The notes under the pieces are model-generated. The model saw nothing but the letters and a program-made list of their open reading frames with translations, did no database searches and was not told the DNA's origin. The translations under genes were made by a program, and so were the position numbers. From Eonycteris spelaea (taxonomy: Eukaryota > Chordata > Mammalia > Chiroptera > Pteropodidae), in NCBI GenBank assembly GCA_003508835.1, contig PUFA01000072.1, forward strand, positions 8,654,501 through 8,718,500: DNA of 64,000 nt. The letters run 5' to 3'. Numbering within the stretch: the first letter of the stretch is position 1; each line of letters begins with the position of its first letter. Shown here in pieces: positions 38,201 to 53,200 of this stretch.

Positions 38201-41200
38201 ATGTCATATGTATATTACATTGTGTGCTCACCACCCAAAGTTAAATTTCCTTCCATCACCATATATTTGACACCTTTCACCTTTATCTACCTCCCTTCCT
38301 CTCCCATTCCCCCCTGGTAACCACTATACTGTTGTATGTGTCTGTAAGTTTTTGTTTGTTTTCCTTTAAATTCTTTCATTGTTCTAAGTTTGTTTTAGTA
38401 TTCTGAGGGTCCGAGGATTGTCCTCAGTATAGAATCTAGAATGCTGGCATTTGGAAAACTTGGTCATATTAGAATTTTATTTTATGTTAATCATATCCTT
38501 TACAAACAATAGCATACTATCTTTTTATTAGTTCCTAAATTATATTTTTATTGCTTTTGCTTAGTAGCCTAAGATTTTTTTAGAGTGTTAAGATTTTATT
38601 TTGAAATGTTTTCCTTGAAAGAGGAGTCTGAAATGTCAAGCTAGAAAAGACAGACATAGCAACAGGATCTAATGATTAAAAACCCTCTCAGCTGGCACCC
38701 ACTGCATGGCAGATTCAAAACAAATATCTGGGCTTCTAGATAACTTCGTACAGTCATCATTTTCTCTTTTCTAGTTTTTCTTCTTCTGGTCCTCCAGATC
38801 AGTGGTTCTTAAATTTCAGTAAGCATCAGAATCATATGGAGGGCTTGCTAAAACAGTTTGCTAGGCTTCTCCCCTGGCAAACTGAATTTCTGATAGAGTA
38901 GATCTGGGGTGGGGCCAGTGAATTAACATCTCTAACAAGTTTCCAGGTGATGCTGATAGAGAACTACTATTCTGAGAACTACTGTTCTAGATCTTATCAC
39001 TATTTTAATTTGTTTAAAAAACCAGTATAAAATCCCTTCCTATAATCCAGCAATTTGTTAAGAGGTAGTTTAAGGACATAGTTTCCCCATCTACTCTCCA
39101 GTTATTTGGGTGGGGGTTCTTTTTGGAAAAGCCTACTGTCTTCTTGGAGATATGGACTGTCAACCCTGCAACTTGAGAGTGACCGCCACAGTGAGAGTTT
39201 TAAATAGAAATTGGTGATTTGTTTATAACGGATCAGTCAGGTATTTAACTCCTGTGTGTGTGTTTTTATTCCTATGTGGCAAAAACACCATGGTGTTACA
39301 TGGTAGTAGAATTCTAAGAGTTTTAATTAACTTACTAAATTATAAAGACATTAACAACTTCCCCTTAGAAGACCTGTTGATGTGATAATCATTATTGAAA
39401 CAAAAATACAATCCAACATCGAGGAAAACTGGAATGAATATATTTCTCACGTATTTTATAAATGATGTAAATATGAAAACTGTATTTAGAAATTAAAATA
39501 ACCAGGTGTTATCAGAAAATTTTAAAATGAAGCTAATGTATAAAGCAAAGTATAACATATAATTGTGCACTATATAATCAAATTTTCCATTATCATTAAA
39601 CTTTTCTTTCTAAGGTTCTTAAGGGGTAACAAATTTATCATTCTTCTTTAATAAAGAAAATTTACAGTGGTTTCTGTTATTTGAAATGATTTGATTAAAA
39701 AAGCATTGGTAAGAAAATTCAAATGTTGAATTTATCAACTAATGAGTATCCTGTTATATTTTTTGGAAAACTTAAAAAAGTAGGCTGGCTTATATGAACT
39801 GGTATATTAATTAATTCAAGCACTGCCTGTCAAGAAATAGCAATGTCTATCACTGACCAAGTCAGAGCTAAAACATAGCCTAGAAGGGATGCTATACTAG
39901 AAAAGATAAAAATATCTGGAGTCTCCATAGTAGAATTTTCAAAGCACGCTACCATGCCTCAGGTAAGCAAGAATAACATGCAGGGTCTCTCTGCCTTCCT
40001 CTTGAAATAATTCAGTCCAAAGGCCAGATGGCCTAAACAAGGCAAGAATTTGCACTGGGAGAGGGGGGGTGGGTTGGGTGGAGGAAGCAGCATTTGCCTA
40101 GTAGGAAGGAACTCAAGCACCCTGAATAGGGAAGGATATGATAGGAAGGGGAGGAGTTCGATCGAATCAAACATTATATTGAACATAACTGGGGCAATGT
40201 TTCTCACTGACAATGGAGTCAGAAATAAGGGAGAAAATTAGAATTAACTTGTGGTGTAGAAAAACACACACACACGCAGATGTATATGTGTTTGCATGTA
40301 TATTATACACACACACACACACACACAGCACAGCACAACACAACGTTGCTAGCTCTGTCCATTGTCCAAGACCCCCAGTGAATGCCTTATAGTAATAAGT
40401 ATACTGCCAGATTCTGGCTTCTAAATATCATTGTCTACTAATGAACCCAGGTACTTTGAGAAATAGCCAATTCCGGGGTTAAAGAAGGGAAAGTATGAGA
40501 CTGGAATAATGTGTACCAGAAATGAAGGGCTCAAAGAATGGGGCGGGGGGGGGGAACATTTCAAAAGGATTCAGAAGCTGGATTGAATGGTCTTCCAAAT
40601 CTGAGACAATCTGAGTTTCATTATTGATAACCACAGTAACAAAATATAATAAAAACGAATAAAAAGGAATCCATGGACTCATACTGATATAAATACATGA
40701 AAAGAGAAAGCTTTTCCTTATAGTACAAAGCCAACTAATAAATGTAGAAGGAATGATAAAATTAAAAAATCACTTGGCAACTATTAATCATAGTAATGAT
40801 TCAGGCAAGAATTATTAATGAGTGTTAAAACTAGTGGGTAAAATTTGATAAGGAACAAGATGTTTATATAATATTTACAAAATACTTATTAATTACAAAG
40901 AGAAAAAGAACAACTTTACAGTGAAGAAACATGGTAGGTACCATTTTCATCAAATGACTACCAGTAATGAAACAAACTGAAATAGTGCACCACTTGACAC
41001 GATTACGTAAAAAAAAAAAAAATTGCATTACTTTTTTTGATATCGTTGCTAAAAAAAGCATGTTCTAGTTATTTTTAACAACATACACAGTTTAAAAGAT
41101 ATTTGTTCACATTATATAAATAAAGTCCCGTAAAATGTTAAAACTATTTTGAATTTCAATATAGTAGCCCTGTCCCCTTATCTGTGGACAATCTGTTCCA

Positions 41201-44200
41201 AGACCCGCCAGTGGATACCTGAAACTGTGGATAGAACCAAATCCTATATCTGCTTTTTCATACATACATACGAAGGATAGTCTAGTTTATAAATTAGGCA
41301 TAGTAAGCGATTAACAATAACTAATAAAAAAACAACAATTATAACAATATACTATAATAAAAGTTGTGTTATTGTAGTCACTCTTTTATGGGGACCCTTG
41401 CTGAAGTCTTCATATAGGCTCAATGCTTTTTGGAGCAACATGTTGCCGACAACTGGACATTTTCGTTCATGTTCTCCACCTTTTCCATCTTAGCTAAGCA
41501 TTTAATGCACTGTGGCTGTAACTTTTGCAGTTTGAGGTGTGACAGCAAAAAGGGCACGAATCCCTTTTCTCACAATTTCATGGATAGATTTGTTCTTAAC
41601 TATAGATCTTATTTATCAATTAGGAACCTCGGCATGATTTTTTCTCTTATTGAGAACTTTCACTTTTTCACTTAAAGGATGCACTTTACGGCTTCACTTT
41701 GGAATATATGAATTGCGAGTATGACTATTCTTGTGCTTTGAGGCCATGATTAAGTAAATAAGGGTTACCTGACACATGAACACTGATACTGTGGCAGTTG
41801 ATCTGATACCAGAGATGGCAACTAAGGGACTGAAGGGGTAGGTAGCATATACAGCATGGATACACTGGACAAAGGGATGATTTACATCCATGGCTTGATA
41901 GAGTGGGAAGGTGTGAGATTTCATTATGCTACTCAGAAATACACACAATTAAAAATTTGTGAATCATTTATTTCTGGAATTTTCCATTAAAACTTTTCAG
42001 ACCCCAGTTGACTATGGGTAACAAACTGTGAAAAACAAAACTGCAGGTAAGGGGGGACTTCTGAATGTAAAATTTGAGAAGCACTGTTATATAGTAAAAT
42101 ATAAAACAAAGCTCATTAGAAAAGGACAAAATTCTTTAAGATTTTAAATCAAGGAAGTGAAGTATATACTCGGCTTTAAAACAACAGGAATAATAAGAAC
42201 AAACACATCTTTTAAGGGCTTTCAAAGCTTACCTTAAATTTATACTTTGTACTACGCCTGAGATTTTTCACTGTGTAAGCAAGATCTTCTCCATCATATT
42301 TAGGCTTAAAACCATATCCCTGGAAAGGAAAAACAAATCTTCATTAGATGTGTAACAGAGCAAATACATGGAATAATGAATATGTAATATATGAAAAGAC
42401 CCAGGTCCTCATTTTCTACCATGTGCAATGTGATTAATGCTCTGTTCAATGTAATCCTCACCTTGGTGCTTCTGACTTGAGTGAATGGATCCAGAAATGC
42501 TACTGAACGTTTGTAGAAGGATGAGGGAGACCAATTATTCTCGATAAAAACAGTAGCCAAGAGAAGATTTTGTGTTGAGGGAAGAGTCAGAGCCAATGGT
42601 AACTTTACCATCAGTAAGCTTATCCCTAGAAATAAGAACTTCCCACACAGATGCTGTTAAGAGCTAAACAGAGCTATAACCAACATATTTAACTTGCCCT
42701 GAACAGAGTTGTATTTAGGTGAACAAATGAAAGGTTAGTTGTGCTGGCAGGCAGAGATGTTACTTACGTTTGGGATTGCTATTTATAGCCCTAGTGATAA
42801 TGCTTTACTTTCCTGTGTTATTTTTTAAGTTTTTAAAAAGCATATAATTAATGTGCCATAAAATTCCCATTTTAAAGTATAAAACTCAGTGGTTTATAGT
42901 ATAGTCACAAGGTTGTATAACCATCACTTAATTTCTAATTCCAGAGCAAAGCCTGTACTTTCTTTTTGGTTAGTAGTCACTTCCCATTTTTTCATCCACT
43001 AATATACTTTCCGTCTCTGTGGATCTGCCTATATCCACACAAATGAAATAACAAAATATGTGGTCTTTTATGACTGTTTTTTAAAAAATTAGTTTCAAGT
43101 ATATAGTATATTGGTTAGACAGCTATATAGTTCATAAAACGATTCCCCCAATTGCTCCCTCCCTCCCCTAACCCTCCACCTAGCCAACGTATTAATGCTA
43201 ACTGCATTCCCTATGCCGTGCTCCCCATCACTGTGACCATCCATCAGCTACTAATTCATACTTCTTTAACCCTTCACCCTATTTTCTCAGCCTACCTAAC
43301 CCCCTCCCTTCTGTCCGTCACCAGAATGTCCACTATATTTGTGTCTGTTTTTGATTAGTTTGTTTTTATTCCTTAGATTCTGCATCTAAGTGAAATCATA
43401 CAGTGTTCATCTTTCTCTCTCTGAAATAAATACCTTCTAGGTCCATCAAAGCAGTTATCTTTTTCCATCCCCTTCCTTTTAGTCTGTGTGTGTCTTTTCA
43501 TCTGAAGTTGAGTCTTTTGTATTTTTTCTCCTTAGAGAACTCCCTCCAACATTTCCTATAATACTGGCTTGGTGGTGATAAATTCCTTTAGCTTATTTTT
43601 GTCTGAGAAGCTCTTTATCTGTTCTTCAACTCTAAATGATAGCTTTGCTGGATAAAGTATTCTTGGTTGTAGATCCTGGGTCTTCATCCTGTCAAATATT
43701 TTTTGCCAAGCCCTTCTGTCCTGCATAGTTTCTTTTGAGAAATCAGCTGCCAGTCTTATGGGTATTCCCATATATAGTAATTATCTGTTTTTCTCTTGCT
43801 GCTTTTAATATTCTTTCTTTGTATTTAATCTTTGGCATTTTAATTATGATGTGTCTTGGTGTGGGCCTCTTTGGATCCCTGGTTTTTGGAATTCTCTGAG
43901 CTTCCTGGGGTTTTATGTCCATTTCCTTCACCAGGTTAGGAAGTTTTCCATCATTATTTCTTCAAACAGCTGTTCAACATCTTGATTTTCTTCACTGATC
44001 AGATGAATATTTGGACCTTAATAGTGTTCATATGCTCCTTAAATTATTTTTATAGTCTTGGCATCTTATCTCTTGCCATTCTGATTGCGTGTCCTTGGCT
44101 TTCCTGTCCTCTAGATAGGGCATTTGATCCTTTTCTTTATTCACTTTGTTTATTCCATTTAATATACTTCTCATATCAGATAATGTGTTCTTCATTTTGA

Positions 44201-47200
44201 CTGTTCCCTTTTATAATTTCCATTTCCATTTTTATCTCTTTGTTGAGTTCTCTATACTTGCCAAAAGTTTATTGAGCATCTTTATAACCAGTGTTTTGAA
44301 CTCTATATCTGTTAGATTACTTGACTCCATTATATCTGGATCTCTGTTCTGTTCTCTCATATGGTTTCTGCTTCTTTGTCTTCCCATTTTGGCTGCCTTT
44401 CTGTGTCTGTTTCTATGTACTAAGCAAAGGTCCCAAGTCTCCTGGTCTTATTAGTGTGGATTTGTGAAGTAGGTGCCAGTGGCACAGTCCTGAGAGGGGT
44501 TCAGCTACAGGCCAAACTTAGCCCAAGCCTCTACCCCTCTGGGGCCACCTGTTGAGATTCAGCAAGTAATACACAGATGCTGTGCTTACAGTTGCCTCAA
44601 AAGGCCACACCAGAAACTGAGGCCAGCTGCCTCTAGTGTGAGTCTAGGTGCTGCTCAGCAAGGAGCACCTTACTTGTTGAGGATACACTTAGATATGGCT
44701 TCAGTGGGGCCACAAGTTTGGGAGGTGGGATTTCAGGGAATCCTCTGGGCAGAGTGACCTCTGTTATCCAGTTTGATGACTTCTCAGCTATGGCGGCGCT
44801 GTGTCCACACACTTGGAGCGGGGAGGGCTCAACAAGGAACAATGGATACCACGACCACTTCTGTACAGAGTGAGTCTCGCCTCGGCCCTCACTCTGATAA
44901 TGTTTCCCTGTAAGTTCCTAGTGCCCACTGTGTGCAGCCAAGTTGGCACTAGTGCTCAGAACGAGCAGGTCCATCACTAGGAAAATCCACTTGCGGACGT
45001 GGCCCCTTTAAGAGGTGTTGTTGCTTTTTACTCAGCTGCTCGAAACCGGGGAGCCCCGTGTCCTCACCCTGTCCTACCTTCTGCCATTGCAGGGTGATTT
45101 CTTGTATTTCTCCCCAATTGTATGGCTTATTCATCTAGATCCCTGGCGATTTTTCCTTGCTCTTTGCTCCTTGTCTCCATCACAACTTTGATTTGGTCGC
45201 CAGAGGATGAACAGAGCCTCTATCATCTATGCCATTTTTTCCCCTCCCTGTGACTGTTTTTTTGACATAGTATGTTTTCAAGATTCATTCATGTTGAGGC
45301 ATGTGTCAGTACTTCACCACTTTACTTTATATAGCTAAACGATATTTCATTGTATAGATATATCACATTTTGTTTTTCCATTCATCAGCTGATGGACATT
45401 TGGGTTGTTTCTACTTTTTTGACTACTATAAATCAACTGCTATAAACATTTGAGTAGAATTTTTTGTACCAACAGGTGTTTTCACTTATCCTGGATGTAT
45501 ATTTAGGAGTAAACCAATGCTGTTTTTGATTCTTATTGCTTCAAAGTAGCTCTAAAAACCTATGGAATTATATATGACTACAAGACATCCTAACTCTTGT
45601 TCAGCTTGGTTCTAGCTCACAGAAGATAAGCCAACGATAACTAGACTCAGGTTGCACTATAGGATCTCATGCGAGACTCTTCAAATCTCTGACACTTGGG
45701 AAAGCAGTGTGTAAACATAGTTGCAGAAGGCAGACAGATGCATCATTTCCTTATCTTTTAGAGCTGCTTCATCTAGAAGGCTGTGGTGATCCTATCCTCT
45801 ATTTTTTGCAGTATATTATTATATATTATATTTATGCAGCATGCAGTCTACATTGTTTCAACCATACAACACATAAGAAACAATTGGCACAACCACCATA
45901 CAACACATAAGAAACAAAACCCACTCTTATACATCAAGAAAACTAAAGACGAGTTTTCCCTCACTCCCAGTTCCTTCCAAACAACCATCAACCAAGGATT
46001 CAAAAGATTTGGGGAAGAATCTAACTATTGTGGCAATATTTACTGTATTACTAGGATTAACACCACACTGAAATATGTTTTAAGTACCCAATTTAAAATA
46101 CATATTCATACTTACCGAAGTTTCTTCCTCCATCTCTAAAATGTAAGAAATTCCTTCATCTGATGGTGTTCCTGAGGGTTTACTCCATTTTAAGGATAAC
46201 CAAGTAACCCCAGCCTTAGTTAATACAGGACTTGCCGGCATAGAAGGGGCACAGCCTGAGGTGTAATATAAAACTTCTTCACTAAAACCACTGTTGAAAC
46301 AAATAGGTTTTATGAAGGCACGAACAAGTTATTTTTATGAAGAATTTTTGATATATAACATTTTTGGGAAAATGACAGTTTGTGATAGATAACAATTACA
46401 ATCTAAATAATATATCTTGAATTTGATAATCTTTATGATAACCAGGTCAGACACCTAAAAGTGAATTAGCATTCTTTTAAAAGTATAATTTATGTAACTA
46501 ACAACTTCTTATAATTATTAACACATCTTAACTATAACAACAAAATGATAAAGCAGGATTTTAGTGGATAATTTGGACTGTGAATAATTTACGCAAGTGA
46601 AGTTGAATGGATAATTAAAATATTTACATTAAAATAGTATCTTACCTTGTACCATAGTCATTTTTGGCTGATAGCCTAAATTTACAACCCATTGCTGGTG
46701 ATAGTTTAGTAATTTTAAATTGCTTCTGTGAGCCCATGTAACACTGACAAAATTCTCCATTTCCTTTTCCCTAAAAGAAATGACTGATTATATATCATGT
46801 AATTATTGTAAAAAAGTAAATCAACATCAATTCCCACTTGACAGATAGTAACGTATTAGCTAGCATACATTAAAAGTCATCTTTGTTATACCCGCATCAT
46901 GGATCTCAAGTGAAAGCTGAGACAGCACACATTTTATATATACTTACTGTTCATTAAATGCAGAATTTAAAACTTGGGAATAGGTATCTTTTTATAGCTT
47001 CTAGAACTAAGTGCCCTGTTTTAGCGGATGCTAAACCTCTGGCTTCAGTAAAAGAAACTTTCCAGGTATGGACCCCACAATGTCTATGGGGGACTGGAAG
47101 TGGTAGAAACTGGGTGATTGTTCATATACACAACTGGTGGTGTTCCTCGACCTATGAAAAGTTCTTTGCAAACAGTTTTAGGAAAATGTTCCTACCCATC

Positions 47201-50200
47201 CCCAAACTTCTACACCTAGATAGCTACAAAGCTACTTTATAATAAAGATTTTTGGAGCTACTATTCTTTAGATTTAAGACTAAAACAGTATGAGCAAAGA
47301 GAAAAGCCCAATTACAGGCAATAAAATGGGAGATATAAAAGCCTGCAGCTTGGGACAACTAAAGAGTTTTAGAAAGTTAGGGTGCTATACAAAAAAAAAC
47401 TTCTTATTTTCCACCTATATTCTGCATGTGTCAGCAGAGGTAATGGGTGGATAGGGTGACTTCTGCTTCAAAGAAAACTTTCAGTCTTTATCAGGCAGCT
47501 TTACTGAACTCTCTTGTTAGTTTTAATAGTTTTACAGTTGATTCTACTGAGTTGTCCAAAAAGAAAATCAAATAATGATAATTTTTGTCCCCCAGTCCAG
47601 CCACGATGGCTGTACCTCTTGTTTTGGTTCCAATTCATACTGCATTAATTCTAACTTCCTGAATAATGTTAAATAAAGATAGAGATAACTGGTTAACTTT
47701 CCCTTTTTCCTGCTTTGACTAGAAATGCTTTTATTGTTTAGTGATGGCACTTGGCTTAATACAAAAATAACTATCAAGTAAGGAATTACCTTTCAATTCC
47801 TAATTCATTTTGAATTGTAACTGGAATGGGGTGCTAAATTTTTATCAAATATCTTTTCATAAATTGATGATATGGTTTTTTCTTCTAAATTACTATCATA
47901 TAGTAATAGGTTTACCTAATTCTGAATTCTCTTAGAAGTTCTGGGAAAATATCCACTTGGTTGTGCCTCACTGCTCATAATATACTGCTGAATTCCCAAA
48001 TTACTAATGAGATTTCTACTCTCCCTGGTGCCTCCTCTTAGCTGTGGTGTAAGCACTGGGGTATGAAAGGACATGATAAATAACAGTAAAACAAAGTTCT
48101 AAAAAATAAAGCTCAGTATGCTTGCTCTGGTAGGCTGAATAATGCCTCCCAAAGAAATCCAGATCCTAGTACCTGGAACCTGTGAATATTACCTTCTTGG
48201 TAACAGAGACTGTATAGATGTGACTAAATTAGGCTCTTAGGATGGAGAGATTATCCTGGATTATCTGAGTGGGTCCAAAATGGAATTGCAGTGTCCTTTG
48301 TAGAGGGAAGCAGAGAAGAACTTGAAGACAGAAGAGGAAGAAGGAGATGTAATAATGACAACAGGGGGAGAAAAGATCGGATGCCATTAGCCAAGCAATG
48401 ACAGCCTCTAGAAGTTGGAAAAGGCTAGGCAATGGATTCTCTTCTAGAGTGTCTAGAGGAAGGATGGTCATGGTGACATCTTGTTTTTGGATCAATGAAA
48501 GCCATTTTGGATTTCTGGCTTTCAGAACTATAAGAGAATAAATGTGTGTTGTTTTAAGTTATCAGGTTTATGGTATTATGTTAAAATAGCCATAGTAAAC
48601 GAATGTGCTTGCCTTTAAGGCTAATGTAAAAACAGTAACAATAACAAAAAAACTTTCATCAAAGTAATTATCCAAAGGGGGGGATGGGAGGATGAGGGAA
48701 ATTAAAATCATTTCTTCAATTAAATAAATTAAAAAACAAAATAATTACCCAAGTGACAGCTTGATGGTGGTTTAGTTGGAAAAACAAAACATAAAGAGGT
48801 CCAGTCAACAATGTTTTCTAAGATACCATCAATTCACTCATGTACCACATGACATCATTCACACTATTTTTAAAGAGGGAAAAACTTAACTACTAAACAA
48901 AAAAGTTATTTCTGCCTGAGAATATGCACACAATTTTAGCATAATTTAAAAAGATTCAGTTTACTTACCTCATCCCATTCTAAAATAAAGCTTTGGATTT
49001 TAGAACCATTGTCACTAGGTGCCTAAAACAAACAAAAGAAGTACAGATTAGTACTTCTGTAAAAGATATTGTGATGACCTAATCTAAGGAATCTACAGTG
49101 TTGCAGATGTTCTCTGTGACATACTTAGCCCTAGAAAAATTTGCAGAGAATACAGAAATGTATGTATTGTATACTCCATAATCCTCTTAAATGCAAGGAA
49201 AGAAAACAAAGCAAGAGGTTATTCAAGTTTTTCTAAACATTGAACTCTTATAGCAACAACTACCTTAACTTTTATAATCCTTAAAAAAAAAAAAATCACT
49301 TGGCCTTTCATCAAGTTTTATCAGCTTTAAGCCCCTAAAATCGATTCTGGCATTTTCATTAAAACTCACCTTACAATCTAAGAGTAATATTGTGCATTGC
49401 ATCAAAGAGTGAAAGAACTAGGGTGCTGACAGGAACTCCAAGAAGGCATACTGTCTGGATCCTCGCTTCTAGACTCAATGTGCCAGTTACCTAAGACTGC
49501 TTGCTAATTCATCGATCTGTTAATCATCACTCTCCCTTGGCATTTTATTCCAGTATTTAATCAGTCAAAAATTTCAACCTTATTTCTTTCCACATTTTAA
49601 ACCTATTTCCTCTTTAGTCTTCCTGTGGATGCAGAACTGTCCTTATAATAATAACTTCATCTATTTGAAGATAATTGACTGGAAGAGTTCTCTTATCAGA
49701 GTTAAATAATCTTAACTTTTTAAATAGGTCTCCAGAGAACTTCTGTAATTTTCTGGACTCTATCTAGTTTTATATAATATTGCCAACTATGTAAAACAGC
49801 AATCAAGAATCATTAAGTTTTTAATAGAATCTTTTATTACATGGATTAGTTGTTGAACAGATGTTGTATTTAAAATTTTTTTAAATTATAATTTTCAACT
49901 GGTTAGCATGAGCAACATTTGCTGTGTAAGTTACATTAATAGCTCACTGACTGGCACAGCAGTGGCAGTTAAAAGTGACTACACAGAGAAAAAGGCAGAG
50001 GAAGAGAATCCAATGAAAGAGAAGGTAGCCAAGTCTCAGCAGGACGTGAGTGGTGTGAAAATATATTTCCCCAGAGTAAATGACTCAGTTGTGTTCAGTC
50101 TACTTGCTAAAGTCTCACATTTACTTTGCTTAATTTCTTCTACTTTGTGAGGCTGTTAAAATGTCCTGTGACCTATACTCCATTTTTAATTTGAGTTAGA

Positions 50201-53200
50201 GGGAAAATATAACGTGTGAAGTGTTTTACCTTTATCTCATTTAATACTCACATCAACTCTATGAAGTCCTGTTATCCAATTGTACAGAAGAGAAAAGGAG
50301 GCTTTAAAGAGTGTGAATAAGTTGCTCCAGATCACAGGGTCATTAGGAGTGGGGCAGAACTAAATTTGGTCTATCTGACACAAAATCATTGCTCCTATCC
50401 ATCAGTATTCCAGGGGCCAAGCAATAGAAGGTTTGCTCAGGTACTAGCAATATTAGGAGTGAAAGAGCAACCTCAGTCAACTTGTTATCATCGCCATCCA
50501 CTAGTAATTCTAAACAATGTTAGTGGATAAAGTACTTCTCTCAATTACCACCGCATGCCACTGTTCTTAATTTCCATAGTAATGTCTTTAGTTTATATGA
50601 GGCAGGAAAGTCAAAAGTCACTAAAACGATGCTAGTTGTCTTCAACTTTAAAATTAAATACCAATAGTTAATATGTTTATTATGTTCCAGGCATTGTACT
50701 ATAGGCTTTACAGATACTATGTAATAACCCTCCCAACAACTGTGAGGTATAGTCATGCACTGCTTAATGATGAAGATATGTTCTGAGAAATTCATCGTTA
50801 AGTGATTTTGTCATCATGCAACCATCAGAGACTGTATTTAAACAAATCTAGATAACATAGCCTACTACTACACATCTAGGCTATATGTTATAGCATGTTA
50901 CTGTACAAAACAACCGATTAAATGAAGCACAAGTGAAAATGATGCAATTAAGAGATGTAAACACAAGATGTATTAGGCTGCTGCTGGAGTAATAGGGTAT
51001 ACTGTTTTATAGCAAACTTTTTTTTTTTTAATAAGTAGGAAGATATACTCTAAAATAATGATAAATAGTATAGTAAATACATAAATCAGTATCAGTCATT
51101 TATTATCATTATCAAGTATTATGTACTGTACATAGTTTTATGTGCTATACTTTTATACAACTGGCAGTGCAGTAGGTTAGTTTACACCTGCATTACTATA
51201 AATATGTGTATAATGTGTTACATTATGACTTTATGACAGTTAGGGTGTCAATAAGGTTTAAGAATTTTTCAGCTCTGTTACAATCTTATTGGGACCACTG
51301 TTGTACATGTGCTCTGTCGTTGACCAAAATATCATTACGTGATGCATAGTATATCACATTATTCCCAATAACCATAACAATAATGTCTAACTCTTTCCTC
51401 AACTATACTGATTGTTCTGTGTATATCCTGGACCATTTCTCGAAGGGTGCAAGCCTGGGCAATCTGTATGGGTAACAAAGAGGCAGCACTTGTATAGGCC
51501 TACTGGGATATTGTTAAAGATCAAAATTTCAAAATTCAATTGAAATTATCATCAGAATAAAGAGCAGTACCTAGAAAAATCTCAATCTACATGAAGGGCA
51601 CTGGGTTGCTACCCCAATTGCCCTACAAAGGAAAGGGCCTTAGCATAGTGATAAATGTAATGCTATTCCAAGTGACATAAAATAACATTAGTGATACTTA
51701 TCAATATGTGTACACTTGTCTGATTAATGTGTGCTAATGATAGTTTTTTAAGTATACAAAGCATCTAATATCTTCAGAAGAACTGGGAACTAACAAGCTC
51801 TGAATAAGCAGTAAGCTCCCAATATTCAAAAGCTTTCAGAAAGAAAGCTAGCTCTGGTTTTTGCTCTTGAGGTAAGAGTAGATAATTAAATCAAGATATG
51901 CAGTTATTTTCTCACTGCAAATCAATGATTGCTATTAGGGGTGTTATCTTTTAGAGGATGTTCTGAACTTTCGTGCGGGGTGTTTTGATCATCAAATAAT
52001 GTCAGGAGGAGAAGGAGCTGATGATCAGAGGGGTAGGGATCAAGGATGCTACCAGTCCTGTAGAGTGTAGGACAATTAGAACAATAAATAATTGTTCTCT
52101 TCCTCTAGAAAAGACTTCTGGATATCCTACTGGACATCTAAGTAGGTGAAATATCTATTTCTAATTATCAGAGCCTAGAACCTAATTCCATTTTACAATG
52201 TATTTTTTTTTGTATAGTTTAAACAGTTACTGAATTTTCCCAAAATGCAAATACTGTGCAATTTGGAAAAGATTGTACTTAACTTTGCTCAGCAATTTCT
52301 CAAGACCTATATATTATTTCAGCAAATCATGTCACCAATGACAATGCTGTCTGTGGTATCTGAATTACCAATTCTATCTCCAGTGTCTGTCCTGTTCATT
52401 ATACCTTGTGTACCTAGGTCCAAACATTTACATATTGAAATATGTATTATTCCATTAAAAATAATTTTGTTCCTCCTTTAAGGCATCATATTGATATTTT
52501 AAAAACCATGAGTCTAGTTATTATAAATCTCATTTAGGATAAAATTTAGGAAACGAAATCATTGTTACAAACTATTATAAAAAGGAGTAATGAACTTGAG
52601 AATTACTGTTGTGACACTCAATGTCATCAACATGTCCAGTATAATAAGAACTGCTAACTATAAATCAGTCTGCTACATTTACATATAGTAAGAAAAAACC
52701 AATAAGTGTTATTTTAAGATATAAAAAAACAAATGCCTATTTGATATATATAAACAGTAAGAGCAAGTTAGCTTAAAGCTTGTCTCCAAAAACAATTGAA
52801 ATTTAATATTACAGGGGGGAAAAAGAAAACAAATGCCCAGTTGGAAATATTCTAGAGAATGCTCTTACCTTCCATTGCAAAGTGAGTGAATTTTTGGTCC
52901 GATTGGCTATTCTTGGTGGATTAGGTATGTCAGGTTCACAGCTTAAGGTGGTAAAGCTTTCAGCTTCTGAAGGAGTTCCCTTTATAGAGTTGTATTCTGC
53001 CTGTACTCTGTAGTAATAAAATAAATAGTTTAATCCTAGAGAATTATTATATCCTGCCTTTCAAAAGCATCGCCTTTAAGTACCTGCAAGTTAAAATGGT
53101 GCCCCCCCCACTAAATATTTTAGTGAGAAAATATACATAAGTAAAAAGTACATAATTAAGTTTTAAATTATGACATAACTGTGTTTGTGCAATATGTATT

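Larger units (their letters stand above)
34499..42232 (-). other. FNDC3A 7.7-kb intron
   Basis: It holds two Tigger2-like transposons in opposite orientation, an L2 end, an L1 3' end and a CA microsatellite, listed separately. The stretches 36600-38100 and 38400-40250 show nothing recognisable. Confidence 0.6.
42835..45545 (-). mobile_element. Old L1 3' end, interrupted by a younger element
   Basis: The outer parts 42835-43070 (AAACTCAGTGGTTTATAGTA, GGTTGTATAACCATCACTTA) and 45263-45545 (TTCAAGATTCATTCATGTTG, TCAGCTGATGGACATTTGGG) are consecutive pieces of one reverse-oriented L1 end. They are split by the HAL1-like insertion at 43083-45250. Confidence 0.75.
49023..52868 (-). other. FNDC3A intron (3.8 kb)
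   Basis: It contains a MIR and one DNA transposon. Short open frames (for example 49908-50150 plus) have no recognisable similarity. The stretches 49030-50230 and 51360-52860 show nothing. Confidence 0.55.

Noticed and set aside
41694..41948. 84-codon open frame on minus
   Set aside because: It is the remains of a Tigger-type transposase start plus flanking transposon sequence, not a host gene.
44633..45134. Open frames in the 5' part of the HAL1-like element
   Set aside because: They lie in the non-coding 5' region of a retrotransposon and show no protein motifs.
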